Notes: a model not told the origin generated them from the sequence alone. Counted from the first letter of the stretch, positions 53,501 through 64,000 are shown. The stretch: DNA of 64,000 nt from Hydractinia symbiolongicarpus (GCF_029227915.1 NC_079877.1:20485851-20549850); one strand, 5' to 3'. Numbers and translations: made by a program.

Positions 53501-54134
53501 ATGATTCCTGGATGGATTGAGCCGGTTGCTATAAAAGAGATTATATTTATAAGTCTACAAAAAAGTAAAGAAAAACAATGCGGCAATACCTCTTCCAGGT
53601 TTTGACCAATTCTATATTTCTTACCAATCCAGAATCTGTGCAATCAGAAAGAGGTGGTGATAAGAGGACATTATCGTATATATCTTCTGAGCAGTTAGTT
53701 ACACTTGCTTCCTTATCTGATTCTAAGCAGCGATATTGTGATCGAGGTTCTCCTTAGTACAAGCAGCGGTTATTAAGTAGATGTCAGAAATAAAACATAT
53801 ACAATGCATATTATAAAAAATTTTATTACTTACGATAAAGTTATTTCCATATTCCATCAATATGTTCAACACTGGTACTGGGTAACGGAATTTGCATCGC
53901 CTCAGGTATTAGTGACGCATCAAAATTGCACATTATGCATGAAGGGCGTGGGTTTATATTGTAGCTGTCCGCTGCATACCATAACTCATCCTTATCTGAC
54001 ATACACGAAACCAGAAAACTGTCTCTTACGTGATCAACGTCTAATATTTCATCAACATCCTCGTTGATATACTTCGCTAATGGTCCATATGGTAGTCTTT
54101 TAAACTTTGAATGAAAAAGAAATGAAAAATTCAT
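50575..54134 (-). pseudogene. Multi-exon gene with MULE-type transposase domain
   Basis: Minus-strand exons with GT-AG junctions. The catalytic core (52752-51573) shows IIVMDTTFNVCDMWLTDIGY (first Asp), SLTYLGTDLERALFQGFK then LLCVKHM (second Asp, with C and H), and GLFYNNAIESLHSIL (Glu), the MULE DDE layout. A donor CAG|GTAATA (51585) leads to an exon from about 51327 (VDPITWHR, MEHVNSLRQFSPSFSDLY) with an in-frame TAG (51298-51300), then IKKKNGDYHCQKVMPVDL and KCMMLRLKAMHKM, and a last exon CTMRITPQDFLIIKSTVVV ending at 50575. Upstream exons (53170-52817, 54134-53841) carry YADGDCQKAHFEEQQRFV and PRPSCIMCNF. Frameshifts near 52850, 51840 and 51145. Many introns suggest a host-domesticated or old copy; it may also be a live gene with base-call errors. 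A 20-bp tandem duplication lies at 53153-53192. Confidence 0.65.
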
Positions 54135-54600
54135 AAATGGGCTTTAATGCCAGAGCGTTTTTAAGATTTTCTTTCATCGTAACCTAAGACTGTCGCAAAA
54201 TTTCGAAAAAATGTTGCTTCTTCCTAGGCATATACTGACATGGGGTGTCTAGCGACATTTGAGCAAAAGTGTTAAAGGCAGAGCTACACTTACGCGACAT
54301 TGATAAAAATATTCGATTTTTCCAAAATCGTTTTGTGTATCATAGCTAAAAATATTTTTCAGGTGAAGAAAAAAATCGTTTTCCATTCATTCGATTTTCG
54401 AATTGGATTAATTTTTTTTCAATTTAATTTGAAATACGCAAAATCAGCACAAAAAAGTCTATTATATTGAAACAGTAATATACGAAAATAAAGTAATATA
54501 CGAAAATAAATTACACGAACAAGTTGTGATGTAGTGCTTTGAACAACATCACAACATACTCAACAATGTGAGCTTTACTGCGAGTGTATTGTTTTCCATT
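54135..54600. other. Stretch with no supported gene
   Basis: AT-rich; contains a direct repeat AGTAATATACGAAAATAAA near 54474-54511. Confidence 0.5.
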
Positions 54601-54770
54601 AGGTGATCGAACTTGAACAGCTGCATGTTGTATTTAATGATTTCGTAGATGATGTTTTCAAAGAAACTTTAAAGCTTGTTTCTGTGGTGCATATTCTTTA
54701 TTAATACTTTATCACCAATTTGAAAGTAAAGGTTTTTAGCATGTATATAATTGTCAGCTGTCTTTGCGAT

Positions 54771-55577
54771 TTAGAAGTTAATTTTGTTTATCTCTTGGTG
54801 GGGTATTAATGGTTGGTAAGTCGTTATTACCATTGTATTGAAACAAGTGTTGCTGGAGCGATTCCGGTTACGGTGTGTGATGTAGTTCTGTAATGCAACA
54901 TGAATTGATCTAACACATTGTTTTCCTTCTGCATGAGCACATCTGAATGCTTTGCCCAATGTTGTATTGAAGCGTTCAACTTCACCATTCGCGCTAGGCC
55001 AATAAGGCGTTACAATGCAAAGTCGGATGTCATGTGAAGTATTTTTAAAACTCCTAGGATTTAAATTGTGGTCCATTGTCGATAGTGACACATTTTGGGT
55101 AGCCAAATATGGAAAATGTTTTGTGCAAAATCTTTATGATAATGTGTGATGTAATTGATTTCAAAGTTGCGATAATAGGATATCTGGTGCGGTAGTCAAT
55201 GATAACCAGAATATTTTCTCCATTTTGGCCTTTGAGATCTATTGCTAATGTCTCCCAAGGTGTTTTTAGGATTTCTGACATTCTGAGTGGCTCACATTTA
55301 CCTATGATGCTGTTACTGTTTAACAAGCTTGACAAGACTCTATTGCTGTTTCAATGTCTTTGTTGACTCCTGGCCATTAAACTTTTTCTCTAATCATTAA
55401 TTTTGTTTTGGTGATTCCTGGGTGAGAAGAATGTGCGAAATTTATAACTCTTGCTCGGTTGCGAATAATGACCCCAGATTTGCTTGATAGCATATGACGT
55501 ATTTTAGCAAATGGTTTTAGAGTATTGTTGTTACTGTCCCATTTTCTTGTTTTGATTGCTTGTAATACTTGTTGCAA
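54771..55577 (-). pseudogene. Gypsy 2 integrase
   Basis: Zinc-binding start VINFAHSSHPGITKTKLMIR, core Asp in TPWETLAIDLKGQNGENILVI, second Asp in YPKCVTIDNGPQFKS, and the Glu in PYWPSANGEVERFNTTLGKAF. Frame changes near 55340 and 55060. Only a short tail follows toward 54650. Confidence 0.85.
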
Positions 55578-55699
55578 TAAGTGTTTTTTTGTGTTACAGC
55601 ATGTATTTCATCAATACCAACGGATTTAGGTGCAGCATCATTTACAATCATGTTAATATAATTCTCAGTGAGTTGCGCAGCATTTGATGGTTTGGTTGG

Positions 55700-56575
55700 A
55701 TTTTTATATGGTGTGAAAGGTAGTCTGCAGCGTTAACTTCTTCTTCAATATATTGTGTGTTGTAATTATACGCCTAAAGGTGGAGGAGCCATCGTTGGAT
55801 TCTTGGTGGTGGATTTTCAAGTGGTTTGTGATGGAAATGCTGGCAAGCCCAGAGGATAGCTAAAGCTTCTCTCTAGGTTTGGCTGTATCTGCTTTCAACG
55901 TTACTGATTGATCTGGATGCATAAAAGAATGCCCTTGAGGAACCATTTGACTGTCCTTGTACAAGTATTGCACTAAGTCCATGTGGACTTGCATCAATAA
56001 TAATCTCTGTGGTGGCAGTTGGATTGTAAAAGTCATTACAGGTGCTGTGGATAACTTTTGCTTAGGAGTGTAAAAGAAGTCTGATGGTCTATTTCCCAAT
56101 TGAATGGTTGGTTTTTCGTGGTTAATTTTCTTAGTTGGGCTGCAAGTTCGAGGAATGATTTTAGCTCAGAAACGTTCTTGGGTGGTTATACCATTTTCTG
56201 AGAGGATGTGAGAGAATTTGATTCTGCTGGTGGCAAATGTGCATTTTTTCGGATTTATTTTTAGGCCATGCTGCTGAATTTTGGTGAGGACTTGGTTCAA
56301 TGTGTTTTTTTTGGTCTTGCAGCGAAATTTTCCCAGATGATGATCACTGATGTTTCTATTGTTTTTGTAATCGGACAAACTTGTTCGATTTGTTTTTGGA
56401 ATTGCTTGAAGGCACTGTTGACACCATAGATTAATCTCTTATACTGGAACAACCATTTCTGAGTGGCGAATGCTGTTATGGTTGGCTGTTGGGATGAAGT
56501 TTGATGTGATGATATTCTTCTCTTAAGTCAATTTTTGAGAAGAATTTGGCTTCATGTAAGTCTGGAAGTATATCA
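55700..56575 (-). pseudogene. Gypsy 2 RT C-terminal half and RNase H
   Basis: DILPDLHEAKFFSKIDL (RT palm, first Asp) sits right at the copia junction. The catalytic loop reads ISDH in place of Y-x-D-D-type I-S-D-D, and KIQQHGLKINPKKCTFATS and FSHILSENGI follow. A degenerate RNase H lies at 55860-56099 (VMTFTIQLPPQRLLLMQVHM in a shifted frame). Several frameshifts. Confidence 0.78.
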
Positions 56576-56657
56576 TGTTTACTGTATATTTTAGATTAGT
56601 TTATAATTGTGTTGTATGACTGGGGTTTTTACCTATCTCAGTATATAGAAGTTAACA
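56576..56657 (+). repeat. Copia 5' LTR (nested element)
   Basis: 82 bp TGTTTACTG...GTTAACA; lacks about 16-20 bp near its start, and the copia 3' LTR has AGTAAATCTATTAAAG where this one has AGTATATAGAAG. Confidence 0.85.
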
Positions 56658-56658
56658 G

Positions 56659-56670
56659 TGGTAGCAGAGG
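56659..56670 (+). promoter_or_regulatory. Primer-binding site, initiator tRNA-Met type
   Basis: TGGTAGCAGAGG one base inside the left LTR; the same primer type as in the copia fragments at 11420 and 46671. Confidence 0.85.
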
Positions 56671-56671
56671 A

Positions 56672-57600
56672 TGAGTCACAATTACAAGATACCCCCAGTC
56701 TTTAATGAGAAGAAGCCATATATACAATTGTTATGTTGATGAATTAAAAGCTTGGATATTATTAACAAATTTAGAGAAGGAGAAGCAAGGCATCGCAGTG
56801 GCCTTATCTTTACCAGAAGAAAATTCAACCCAAGTACGAGATAAAGTGTTCAGTGAGATTAGTTTTGCTGATTTGAATAAAGAAGATGGAATGGACACTT
56901 TGATAGTGTTTATGGACAACTTGTTTAAGGAAGATGAATTAACTGATATGTATGAACATTACACAAACTTTGATCGTTATAAAAGAAAAAGTGATGAAAC
57001 AATGGAATCGTATGTAATTATGAAGAAGTAAATACTATGTTTAAACAAATAAAAAGTGCATTAAAAAAGTTTTTCGGAAAACAATCGTTACCCACTAATA
57101 GCAATCACAGCATAAAAGTTGAACAACCTATTACTAAAACAGAACCTGTATTTATTACTGGAAGTCATGGAAATTCAGTTAGACATTGAAGCGAACGTTT
57201 CAGATATGGTAACAGAAATATTTATGAACAAAACAATCAACGACCATTAAGTAAAAGAAAGAATCCATTCGATAAAAAGGGTGAACCACTTAGATGTCAC
57301 ATTTGTCAGTCTGTTATGCACTTTGCTCGGTTTTCTCCTCATGGAAAAAAAACCTTTTACAAGCCAGCGTTCCAAGCAATGGAAATGATATGGTGGAAAA
57401 AGTAGTTCTTTTTACTGGCGCAATGATTGAAGATAAAAGTGTTTTATTGTCAGAAGATCTTAACTGTGCTGTACTAGATAGTGCTTTCTCAGCTACTGTT
57501 ACCGGAGAAGATTGGCTTAAGTGTGATTTGGATTTACTGATAATAGAACAAAAGTGTAAAATACAACGATCTCCCAGTGACACTGTTTTTTGATTTGGTG
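56672..57600 (+). pseudogene. Copia gag and protease
   Basis: ATG at 56671 (MSHNYKIPPVFNEKKPYIQ), then a frame change near 56730 into the gag core (ELKAWILLTNLEKEKQGIAV, DLNKEDGMDTLIVFMDNLFK, YKRKSDETMESYV). A short Cys-x2-Cys remnant (CHICQSV, 57296-57316) is what is left of the zinc knuckle. Protease: LNCAVLDSAFSATVTGEDWL with the active-site D-S-A. Several stops and shifts. Confidence 0.8.
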
Positions 57601-58620
57601 GTGGGTAAAGTTTAAAATCCAATGGCAAAGTTAAAATACCATGTAATATGGCTGGGAAGGATTGTGAAATTATGACAGACATAGTTAAGTGTGATATACC
57701 TCTTCTTCTTAGTAAAACAGCTATGAAGAAAGTGGAAATAAAATTAGATCTTGTAAACCACACTGTTGATATATTTGGTAAGGTAGTCGATTTGCAGAAT
57801 ACAACATCAGGCCATTATTGCGTACCCTTAAAAGAGGATGAAGTCGGCTTATCCAACTCAATATCGATAAATGTCATTTATCATTTAAAGAAAAAGAAAA
57901 GAAAGTTGTAAAATTGCACAAGCAATTTGGACATCCCACTGTAAAATGGTGAGAAGTTTGTTGGCTGATGCAAAACTATATGATAAAGACTGTAAGAGAA
58001 TCCTGGATCAAATTAAACGGACACCACCTAGACCGGTGGTCTCACTGCCATTAACTACTGATTTCAATCAGTGTGTTGTAATGGATCTTAAAGAATGGGT
58101 AAAAAGTAAAATATGGTTGTCACGACTCACTTTAGCAACAGTAATTCAAGCAAATTACCTTTTTATTATCGACAAAACCATGCAGTTGTGAATTGGTAAT
58201 GGATTTGGTGTTCCTGGACGCTTATTATCAGACAATGGAGGAGAATTTGCTAATGAAGAGTACCGGGATATGTGTGATAACCTAAATATTGAAGTTTGAA
58301 ACACAGCAGCTTGTACTCAATGGCAAAATGAATTGTGTGAACGAAACCATGTAATTTTAGATGATTGTTTGAGAAAGATTCTTGACGATTAGCCAAAATT
58401 ATCGTTGGAAGTTGGTTTGATCTGGGCACTAAATGTAAATATTTCTTTGCATATGAATTCTGGTTATAGTTCCTATCAATTAGTTTTCGGACGGAATCCG
58501 AATTTGTTATCAGTGTTAAATGCAAATCCACCAGCTTTAGAAGGTGTAACCGTATCTCATGTGCTTGCAAAGCGTATTAATGCCTTCATAATGCACTTAA
58601 AGCCTTTGTGGAAGCTGTAG
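57601..58620 (+). pseudogene. Copia pre-integrase and integrase, degenerate
   Basis: Protease C-terminal part (IPLLLSKTAMKKVEIKLDLV) and KLHKQFGHPTVK of the GAG-pre-integrase module, then TPPRPVVSLPLT and VVMDLKEW (first core strand). SDNGGEFANEEY has the second Asp, and QNELCERNHVILDD the Glu region. YQLVFGRNPNLLSVLNANPP ends the domain. Stops at about 58299 and 58390 and an internal deletion after KEW. Confidence 0.78.
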
Positions 58621-59830
58621 CTTCAGAGAGGGTAAGAAGAGCTTTGAGAGCACAAACTGCAACGTGACTCACCAACTGCAGCTAAAGACACACTTCGTAT
58701 GTTTTTTGGAATAGCAGCCTGCAAGAATTGGACTGGTGTGGCATTAGATGTAAAGTCTGCAAGGTCACACTATTGATTGTGATGTTTATGTTACACCACT
58801 CAAATAAGCAAGTGTTCCAGATGGATTCACATGGAAGCTTGTTAAAGTCGTTTATGGCTTAAACGATGGTCCAAGAAATTGGTATTTCAGCCAGACCTTA
58901 TTAAAGCTTAAGGCAGAGCAGTCCACAGTAGATAAATCATTTTGCTACTGGAAAGATACAGGTAACAATCTTTGTGGCATCTTTATAATACATGTAGATG
59001 ATTTTGTACTTGCAGGAAATAAACATTTTAAAGCATCTGTTATGTCACAGTTGATTAAGACCTATAAGGTTGGTAAGATAGAAGAAATAAACTTTAAATA
59101 CATTGGAATTAACATTTCTCAAGTTTGTGGGAATATAACTATGGATCATAAGCAGTACGTTGAATGCATTCAGGAAATACAGATTTCCAACAAACGATCC
59201 ACTAGAAAGCATGATGAACTCAATGATGACGAATTACATGAACTTAGATCTGCAATAGAACAATTAAACTAAATAGCTGCACAAACTCGACCAGATTTGG
59301 CTTTTGATGTGCTGGAATTAGGTGTTTCCATTAAAAATGCAAGAGTAGAGCATCTTTTGCTTGCTAACAAGGTTATAAAGAAAATGAAAGCCACTAACAA
59401 TGTGTGTTTAATCTTTCCAAATGTGCCAAAGTATGAATTATGGAAGTTACTAGTCTTTTCAGATGCGTCATATGCAAACTTACCACATGGCGTCTCCAGT
59501 GCTGGCGGTAGTATTGTGATTGTCGTTGCAGAGGATGGGAAATGTATTGCTGCTGACACCTTATCCTTATTTAATGGTATTGATAATGCATACTACATAG
59601 GCTGTTTGATGTCACAGATATTGTTTTCACAGAGAACGAATGAGAATTGTATTCCTATCACAGCTTATATCCATAATAAATCTTTGTATGAAAATATTCA
59701 TGCTACTACTCTAGTGTCAGAGAAACGTCTTAGAATCGATATAGCAGCTATTCAACAAATGGTCAATGAAGGAAAAGTTTCTGTTTCATGGGTACCTGCA
59801 TCAAGCAAAGAGCATCCTTGCAGCGGCTGA
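58621..59830 (+). pseudogene. Copia RT remnant and RNase H
   Basis: The RT is missing its first half; what remains starts at WKLVKVVYGLNDGPRNWYF and keeps FIIHVDDFVLAGN with the catalytic V-D-D. RNase H follows: LLVFSDASYANLPHGVSSAG with the first Asp, and RIDIAAIQQMVNEGKVSVSW. Stop at 59270 region (N*IAA) and end at 59828-59830. Confidence 0.82.
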
Positions 59831-60031
59831 TAAATGATTTAACGAATGGGAAGATTACATTTGATTGATTATGTTGTGAGCACTTTGTTGTAGCACATTG
59901 AAAGTCAGTATGACAGAGACAAAATTTCTTGTTGTTGAACGAACCAAAAAAGAAAAAAAAACTGATATTCTTATGTTTTTATACACTTTATTTTGTTCAG
60001 AAGACAGGTATCACAGAGCGCTATCTCTCCT

Positions 60032-60045
60032 AAAGGAGGGGAGAA
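60032..60045 (+). promoter_or_regulatory. Copia polypurine tract
   Basis: AAAGGAGGGGAGAA directly before the right LTR. Confidence 0.82.
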
Positions 60046-60147
60046 TGTTTAAGATGTTTACTAAGTACTGTATATTTTAGATTAGTTTATAATTGTGTTG
60101 TATGACTGGGGGTTTTACCTATCTCAGTAAATCTATTAAAGTTAACA
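60046..60147 (+). repeat. Copia 3' LTR (nested element)
   Basis: 102 bp TGTTTAAGATG...GTTAACA. Confidence 0.85.
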
Positions 60148-60938
60148 GGTGTGCCTTTCTCTGATAATTGCCTCATTGGCCGGACGCATGTCGAGACACA
60201 ATCTAATGGAACCATCAGACTTCGGTACAGGTACTATTGGATTTAGCCATGTGGTAGAGCCAGATATAGTTTCGATGGGGTCGTTTGCGAGAAGACGTTG
60301 TATTTTTGCATCCACTTTCTGTCTTGTGTGGTAGGGTATTCGATGTAACAGTTGCTGGATGGGTGCTATGGTTTCATTTATGTGTAACTGTGGTTTAAAA
60401 TTTTTTAGCTTTCCTTGTCCCTGAAAAACTTTTCTGTGCTTGTTGACAATGGTTTGTGTGCTTGGATGATTTGCTTTCGGTGTGTGTTGTGCTGGGGAGA
60501 TGGCTGCGGTAAGATTCTTTTTGGGAGGACCTACTCTGAGTATGTTGAGGTTTCTGCTGTTGTTTTGCTTAGGATGGAACCAGTTTTTCCATTTATGACA
60601 TAAATTGTGTCGGTCACGATGTTGTTATTACTGCAAATGGTTGGTAGAAACTCTCCCCGGACTGGTAGAGGTGTATCAGAGTTATAAGGGAAGATCTTTA
60701 TGTGTGAATTTGTGAGTTTTGGAGTTGGGTGAAGTTTTCCAAAGTTGGCTTGATCTATCAGATTCAGTGTTGAGCCTGAGTCTATAAGGAGGTTGATCTT
60801 AGACCCATTTATGGTAACTTCATGTAGGTCTGCTGAGCTTTTGTTGATGACAAATGAATAATATTCTTCATCGTCATAGTTGTCTTTGTTTACATCCTCC
60901 CTTCCCTCATCATTGTTAGCAGAAACAAATGCTCTCAC
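60148..60938 (-). pseudogene. Gypsy 2 protease and RT N-terminal half
   Basis: Protease: VTINGSKINLLIDSGSTLNL with the canonical D-S-G, then a frame break near 60540. The RT fingers read GSIRLCLDMRPANEAIIRER immediately before the copia insertion. Strong continuity with 56575 on the other side of the copia. Confidence 0.82.
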
Positions 60939-60953
60939 CTGCCCAGTTTTTGG

Positions 60954-61535
60954 TCATGGCGGATAGTGTTTAAAGCTGCGGTCATGGCGGCTGTGTTGTG
61001 AGTTTTGTTGTCCAAGACATGTATGCGTAGATTGTGAAGGAGGGAGTGGTGGTGGTCGGTTAGGCTTTGGTGGTGCTCTTGGCTGAAATTGTTTGACTGT
61101 TGTCTTGCACATTATTTGGAAGTGTCCTACTTTTCCACATCTTTCACAAGTTTTATTTCTGCTGTGACGACATTGTTGCCCAGTGTGGCCAGTTGCACCA
61201 CACCGGAAACATGCCATGAGATTAGATATCTCGTTTCGGTATCTCGATGTTGGCAGTTGAGTGCGATGATGAAAGGATAACGAATTAATTGATGATTGAA
61301 GATTTCTCCTTCCATTGCTACAGCATGTGCTTCTGCATTTTCCCGTGCCTGAGAGATGTCGTTGATGAGTTTCCCTAGGGGAGTGCAGGTTCTGTGAGTA
61401 ATCTTTTCCTGAGCTTGGAAGAGTGACAGGAGGCTATCACATGATCCCAGATCTGGTCATCTTGATCTGTATATTAACAAAATTCACTGAGTTTACGTAA
61501 ACGTGTTATGTACTGTTCAATGCTTTCAGTTGTCT

Positions 61536-61572
<37 letters not shown>

Positions 61573-61840
61573 CGTTCAAATGGAATGTTTTTTTATACTT
61601 TAAAATGTTCATCCAGAGCTTGGAGTGTGACATCATATTTGCTTGTAGGATTGATTGTGTGAAGTATATCTTGGGACCAACAAGATGTAGTAGCAGAGCT
61701 TGTTTGCGATCATCATATGTAATGCCAGAAGCTATGACAAAATATTCAAATGCTGTCTTCCATTTGGACCAGCGTTGGACTACTGAGCTTGATTCTCCCT
61801 TTGGAGAAAAAGGGTCAACAACAGGAATTTGCATGGCCAA
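60954..61840 (-). pseudogene. Gypsy 2 gag with two CCHC zinc knuckles
   Basis: ATG 61840 starts MAMQIPVVDPFSPKGESSSV and a capsid-like helix region (WSKWKTAFEYFVIASGI, DRKQALLLHLVGPKIY). A (GATA)n tract interrupts, then ESIEQYITRLRKLSEF and two canonical knuckles, CFRCGATGHTGQQC and CERCGKVGHFQIMC. A frameshift lies between the capsid and nucleocapsid parts (about 61320) and a TAA follows SEFC. Confidence 0.83.
61535..61572 (+). repeat. (GATA)n microsatellite inside gypsy 2 gag
   Basis: About nine tandem units of GATA/TAGA replacing part of the gag coding sequence. Confidence 0.95.
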
Positions 61841-61920
61841 TTCAGCAAAATCGTTAGTTAAAAATATGCAGGGAAGGTTCGTTAAGACTTGTCGCCAGTG
61901 TAATATTGTATTCAGGGCAG

Positions 61921-62299
61921 CATTGGAAAGAAAGAGATAAGTATAAATGTATAAACAAGAACACTTAACTTTGTGTGTTTACATGGCCATATTGGTTACT
62001 TGAGTGAGATTTATGTAAACATATGCACAAAACGAAGAATGTTGTGTGGAATAAATACTACAAAAATAGTAAAAATTATTAGTAACATATAAATAAAATA
62101 GATTAAGTAAAAAATGAATATTATATAAAGTTAAAACATATAAGGATAAAAACAACTGAGGTGGAACGCATATGGAATAGAATATGCACAGAAAGACTAA
62201 GCACGGTGAGAAGAGTGCTAACTATATATAACAGACACATGGAATGACTATGCGCAGAAAAACATAACTAATCATGAAAAAATTGTGAAAAATGTTCAA
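61921..62299. other. Probable remainder of the gypsy 2 5' LTR and AT-rich DNA
   Basis: No coding potential. The LTR limit cannot be fixed without the second copy. Confidence 0.4.
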
Positions 62300-63470
62300 A
62301 TAATGTCGTTCTAAAATCATTTAAATTGTCTAATTTACGATTATCAATAGGCAATGAGTTATATAACTACCACCAGCAAAAAAGAAACCGTGCTTAGCGG
62401 TTTCCAATTTTACTCAGGTAATTTGATGGAAAACAGATTGTTTCTAGTTCTTTTAGAATGTTCTAGAACCTCAAAATAATTATTGAAAGGTGAAGTCCTT
62501 TAATAAGCACTTTTTAACCATCATGCATTGATCACGTCTCACCACATTAATAATTTTCATTAGCCATTTGTTTGTATGTTTTTGGCATGATTACTAAGTG
62601 AATCCAGCTTTCTCATCTGACTTGCATTAAACATAACTTTAAGTGTGCTGCTGTAGGTGAATAACAGGATTATCATCAATATAAAGACATTCAACGCAGC
62701 GTCATTTGTAAGGAAATCTCTTGTACGTTGTATCAATCTTAACCGACTACTTGCAGTTTTATACATTTTATCGAAATTACTAGATAATGATAAGTGGTTA
62801 TCTACTATCGTTCTAAAGTACTTGTATTGGGACACAACATTGATAGGAGTATCACCATAAACGACATGCAGCGAATCTTTATGGATTTTCAACCGTTGTG
62901 AAGTACCACACAGCATCACTTCGGTCTTGCCTCTTTAAAGTCATGATTAGCTCGTTCTCACAAAAATAATCTGCGACAATCTCCATATCAGCATTAAGGT
63001 TGGATTCAATTATATGAAAATGGCTACCCTAAAAGAAAAGACCAGTGTTATCTGTAAATTTACTAACTGTCGATTTTTTTAATTGAGTTTCAAAGGCGTT
63101 GAAGAAGATAAAAAATGGCAGTGGTCCCAGCTTCTTCATTGAAACGGACATTGTCAATCTTCAAAATTTGTGTTCTGTTGAAAAGGTAATCTGTTAACCA
63201 CGCTAATTCATTCCCTTTAATGCCATAAGCCTGTAACTTCGTTAATAAAACACCATGACCAAAAGCTTTAGATAGGTCTACATATATACAACCTACCATT
63301 TTGGCATTATCTATCTCTTGCAAGTACACTATCACATAAAAAGGTGGAAACCAACTTGATGGATTGTTTTTTTCTGAAACCGTACTGACTATCACTCAAA
63401 ACATTTTCTTCCTCTAAGAAATTCATTAACTTGTTATGAACAGCCTTTTCCATAACCTTCTATATTTCCG
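62300..63470 (-). pseudogene. Second LINE, reverse transcriptase fragment
   Basis: Minus strand: GCIYVDLSKAFGHGVLLTKL (motif A; the usual D-T-V-S/D is partly replaced), QAYGIKGNELAWLTDYLFNRTQ, a broken motif B, then after an internal gap the post-RT region LKIHKDSLHVVYGDTPINVV, YKYFRTIVDNHLSLSSNFDK and ASSRLRLIQRTRDFLTNDAA, SSTLKVMFNASQMRKLDSL. A CR1/Jockey-like class is likely. No YADD motif remains. The element is 5'-truncated and its 3' end is estimated. Confidence 0.75.
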
Positions 63471-63639
63471 CAAAAAATAAAAATGAGCCCACCCATCCAC
63501 AAAATCTAGTTCTGTGAAATTTAGTTACTTTAAAGTATATTATGTTGAAATGTACTCATAAGAGGAGTTTATACTAAGAATTACGTCGAGATTTTTTTTG
63601 CTATGCCTAGTTTTCATTGGTGTTTTATCTTGCAAAGAA

Positions 63640-63810
63640 AAACTATGTCAGAGACAATGCCAATCACAGCCTGGTTGGCCAGCTATATTTTATCAGTGTC
63701 ATAATCCGGTCACCACGACAAAATGAAGGCAAAAAAAACATAATCAGGCAATGCGTACATAATCCGGCTGTCTTTTTTATAAACAGGCTGTTTTCGCAAT
63801 CTGGGCAGAA
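63640..63810. repeat. ATAATC/GGGCAG repeat, related to 48480-48720
   Basis: Words CATAATCCGG, CATAATCAGGCA, TACATAATCCGGCTGTC, TTTATAAACAGGCTG and TCTGGGCAGAAC match, inverted, the repeat at 48480-48720. Non-coding. Confidence 0.55.
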
Positions 63811-63811
63811 C

Positions 63812-64000
63812 ACTTCCATGTGTCTGTATTTCTGTGACTTTTGCAAAATCAATTATATTGTTTATAATTCTCTTTAGCTAACAAAGTCATATAAAACAAC
63901 ACCTATAAAATTGTTCTGTAATTTACAAACTGTGACGTTACAATATTGATGTCATTTTCTATTGCTGTATGAATGGGTATAAAACAGCATCTTCAGTGGA
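63812..64000 (+). mobile_element. Helitron-like copy 4, partial, running off the window
   Basis: TCTGTGACTTTTGCAAA, CACCTATAAAATTGTTCTGTAA and ACAAACTGTGACGTTA match Helitron copy 3 (39630-39740). The 5' TC terminus is not clear and the 3' end lies beyond the window. Confidence 0.65.

Larger units (their letters stand above)
56576..60147 (+). mobile_element. Ty1/copia retrotransposon nested in gypsy 2
   Basis: LTRs 56576-56657 and 60046-60147 share TATTTTAGATTAGTTTATAA, TGTTGTATGACTGGGG and end GTTAACA. An initiator-Met primer site follows the left LTR and a polypurine tract precedes the right. Order gag, protease, integrase, RT, RNase H is copia. At 3.57 kb it is short because parts of integrase and RT are deleted. 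The gypsy RT resumes on both sides in nearly matching positions with a small loss at the site; no clean target duplication is visible. Confidence 0.88.
54600..61920 (-). mobile_element. Ty3/gypsy retrotransposon 2, split by a copia element
   Basis: Minus-strand order gag, zinc knuckles, protease, RT (part), [copia], RT (rest), RNase H, integrase. Subtracting the copia leaves about 3.7 kb. A probable 5' LTR end (…TTACA, 61899) and primer-binding site TGGCGACAAG (61897-61888) precede gag; no matching 3' LTR was found left of 54600, so that end is lost or diverged. Many frameshifts. Confidence 0.82.

Overview
The window is AT-rich, spliced eukaryotic DNA (introns obey GT-AG) and is dominated by transposable elements. 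The mix (BEL/Pao, Ty3/gypsy, Ty1/copia, CR1/L2-like LINEs, Helitrons, hAT, a MULE-type gene, an Academ-like DNA transposon, a Maverick/Polinton-like patch, a tRNA-derived SINE and long AAT/ATT microsatellites) suggests an invertebrate animal, most likely a cnidarian. That assignment is inference. Few host genes are visible: a decayed SLC4 bicarbonate transporter (480-4110, minus), an unidentified spliced gene fragment (30971-32243, minus), and a multi-exon gene with a MULE transposase domain (50575-54134, minus).

Layout. 480-4110: SLC4 pseudogene in four recognisable exons with at least four in-frame stops. 5864-6015: small palindromic MITE between TTAA sites. 6221-18002: BEL/Pao element with ~125-bp LTRs and a GATAC target duplication. 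Its gag is split by a 5.7-kb insertion (7044-12746) that carries a rearranged copia element with inverted LTRs and a Helitron. 18414-29454: remains of a Maverick/Polinton-like or virus-derived element (Bro-N domain, Cys-rich ORFs, a membrane protein, a DDE integrase, a VLTF3-like late transcription factor, a TATA-driven ORF). An Academ-like transposon with 290-bp TIRs and an XPG/FEN-like nuclease (18811-24620) is inserted in it. 33196-38148: gypsy element inserted in a LINE remnant. 38937-40306: two abutting Helitrons inside an (AAT)n tract. 40378-42605: hAT-type transposase preceded by an OTU-protease domain. 43840-44165: SINE. 45000-45327: MITE. 45575-48469: LINE with a copia fragment inside it. 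54600-61900: second gypsy element split by a copia element (56576-60147). 62300-63470: another LINE. 63812-64000: another Helitron-like copy.

Nesting is the main theme. At three sites the host reading frame resumes exactly across the insertion once one copy of a 3-5 bp target duplication is removed: BEL in an unknown ORF, Academ in a Polinton-like Cys-rich ORF, and gypsy in a LINE. This fixes element boundaries and the order of events. Almost every coding region has one-base frameshifts or nonsense codons, so most entries are pseudogenes. Either the locus is decaying neutrally or the assembly has residual indel errors. The stops fall at Tyr, Leu, Phe and Gln positions, so a variant genetic code does not explain them.

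The most unusual content is the Polinton-like patch with its VLTF3-like and Bro-N genes, the Academ-like element nested in it, the OTU-hAT arrangement, and the copia element with inverted LTRs. All family assignments come from reading motifs by eye; no database search was run.
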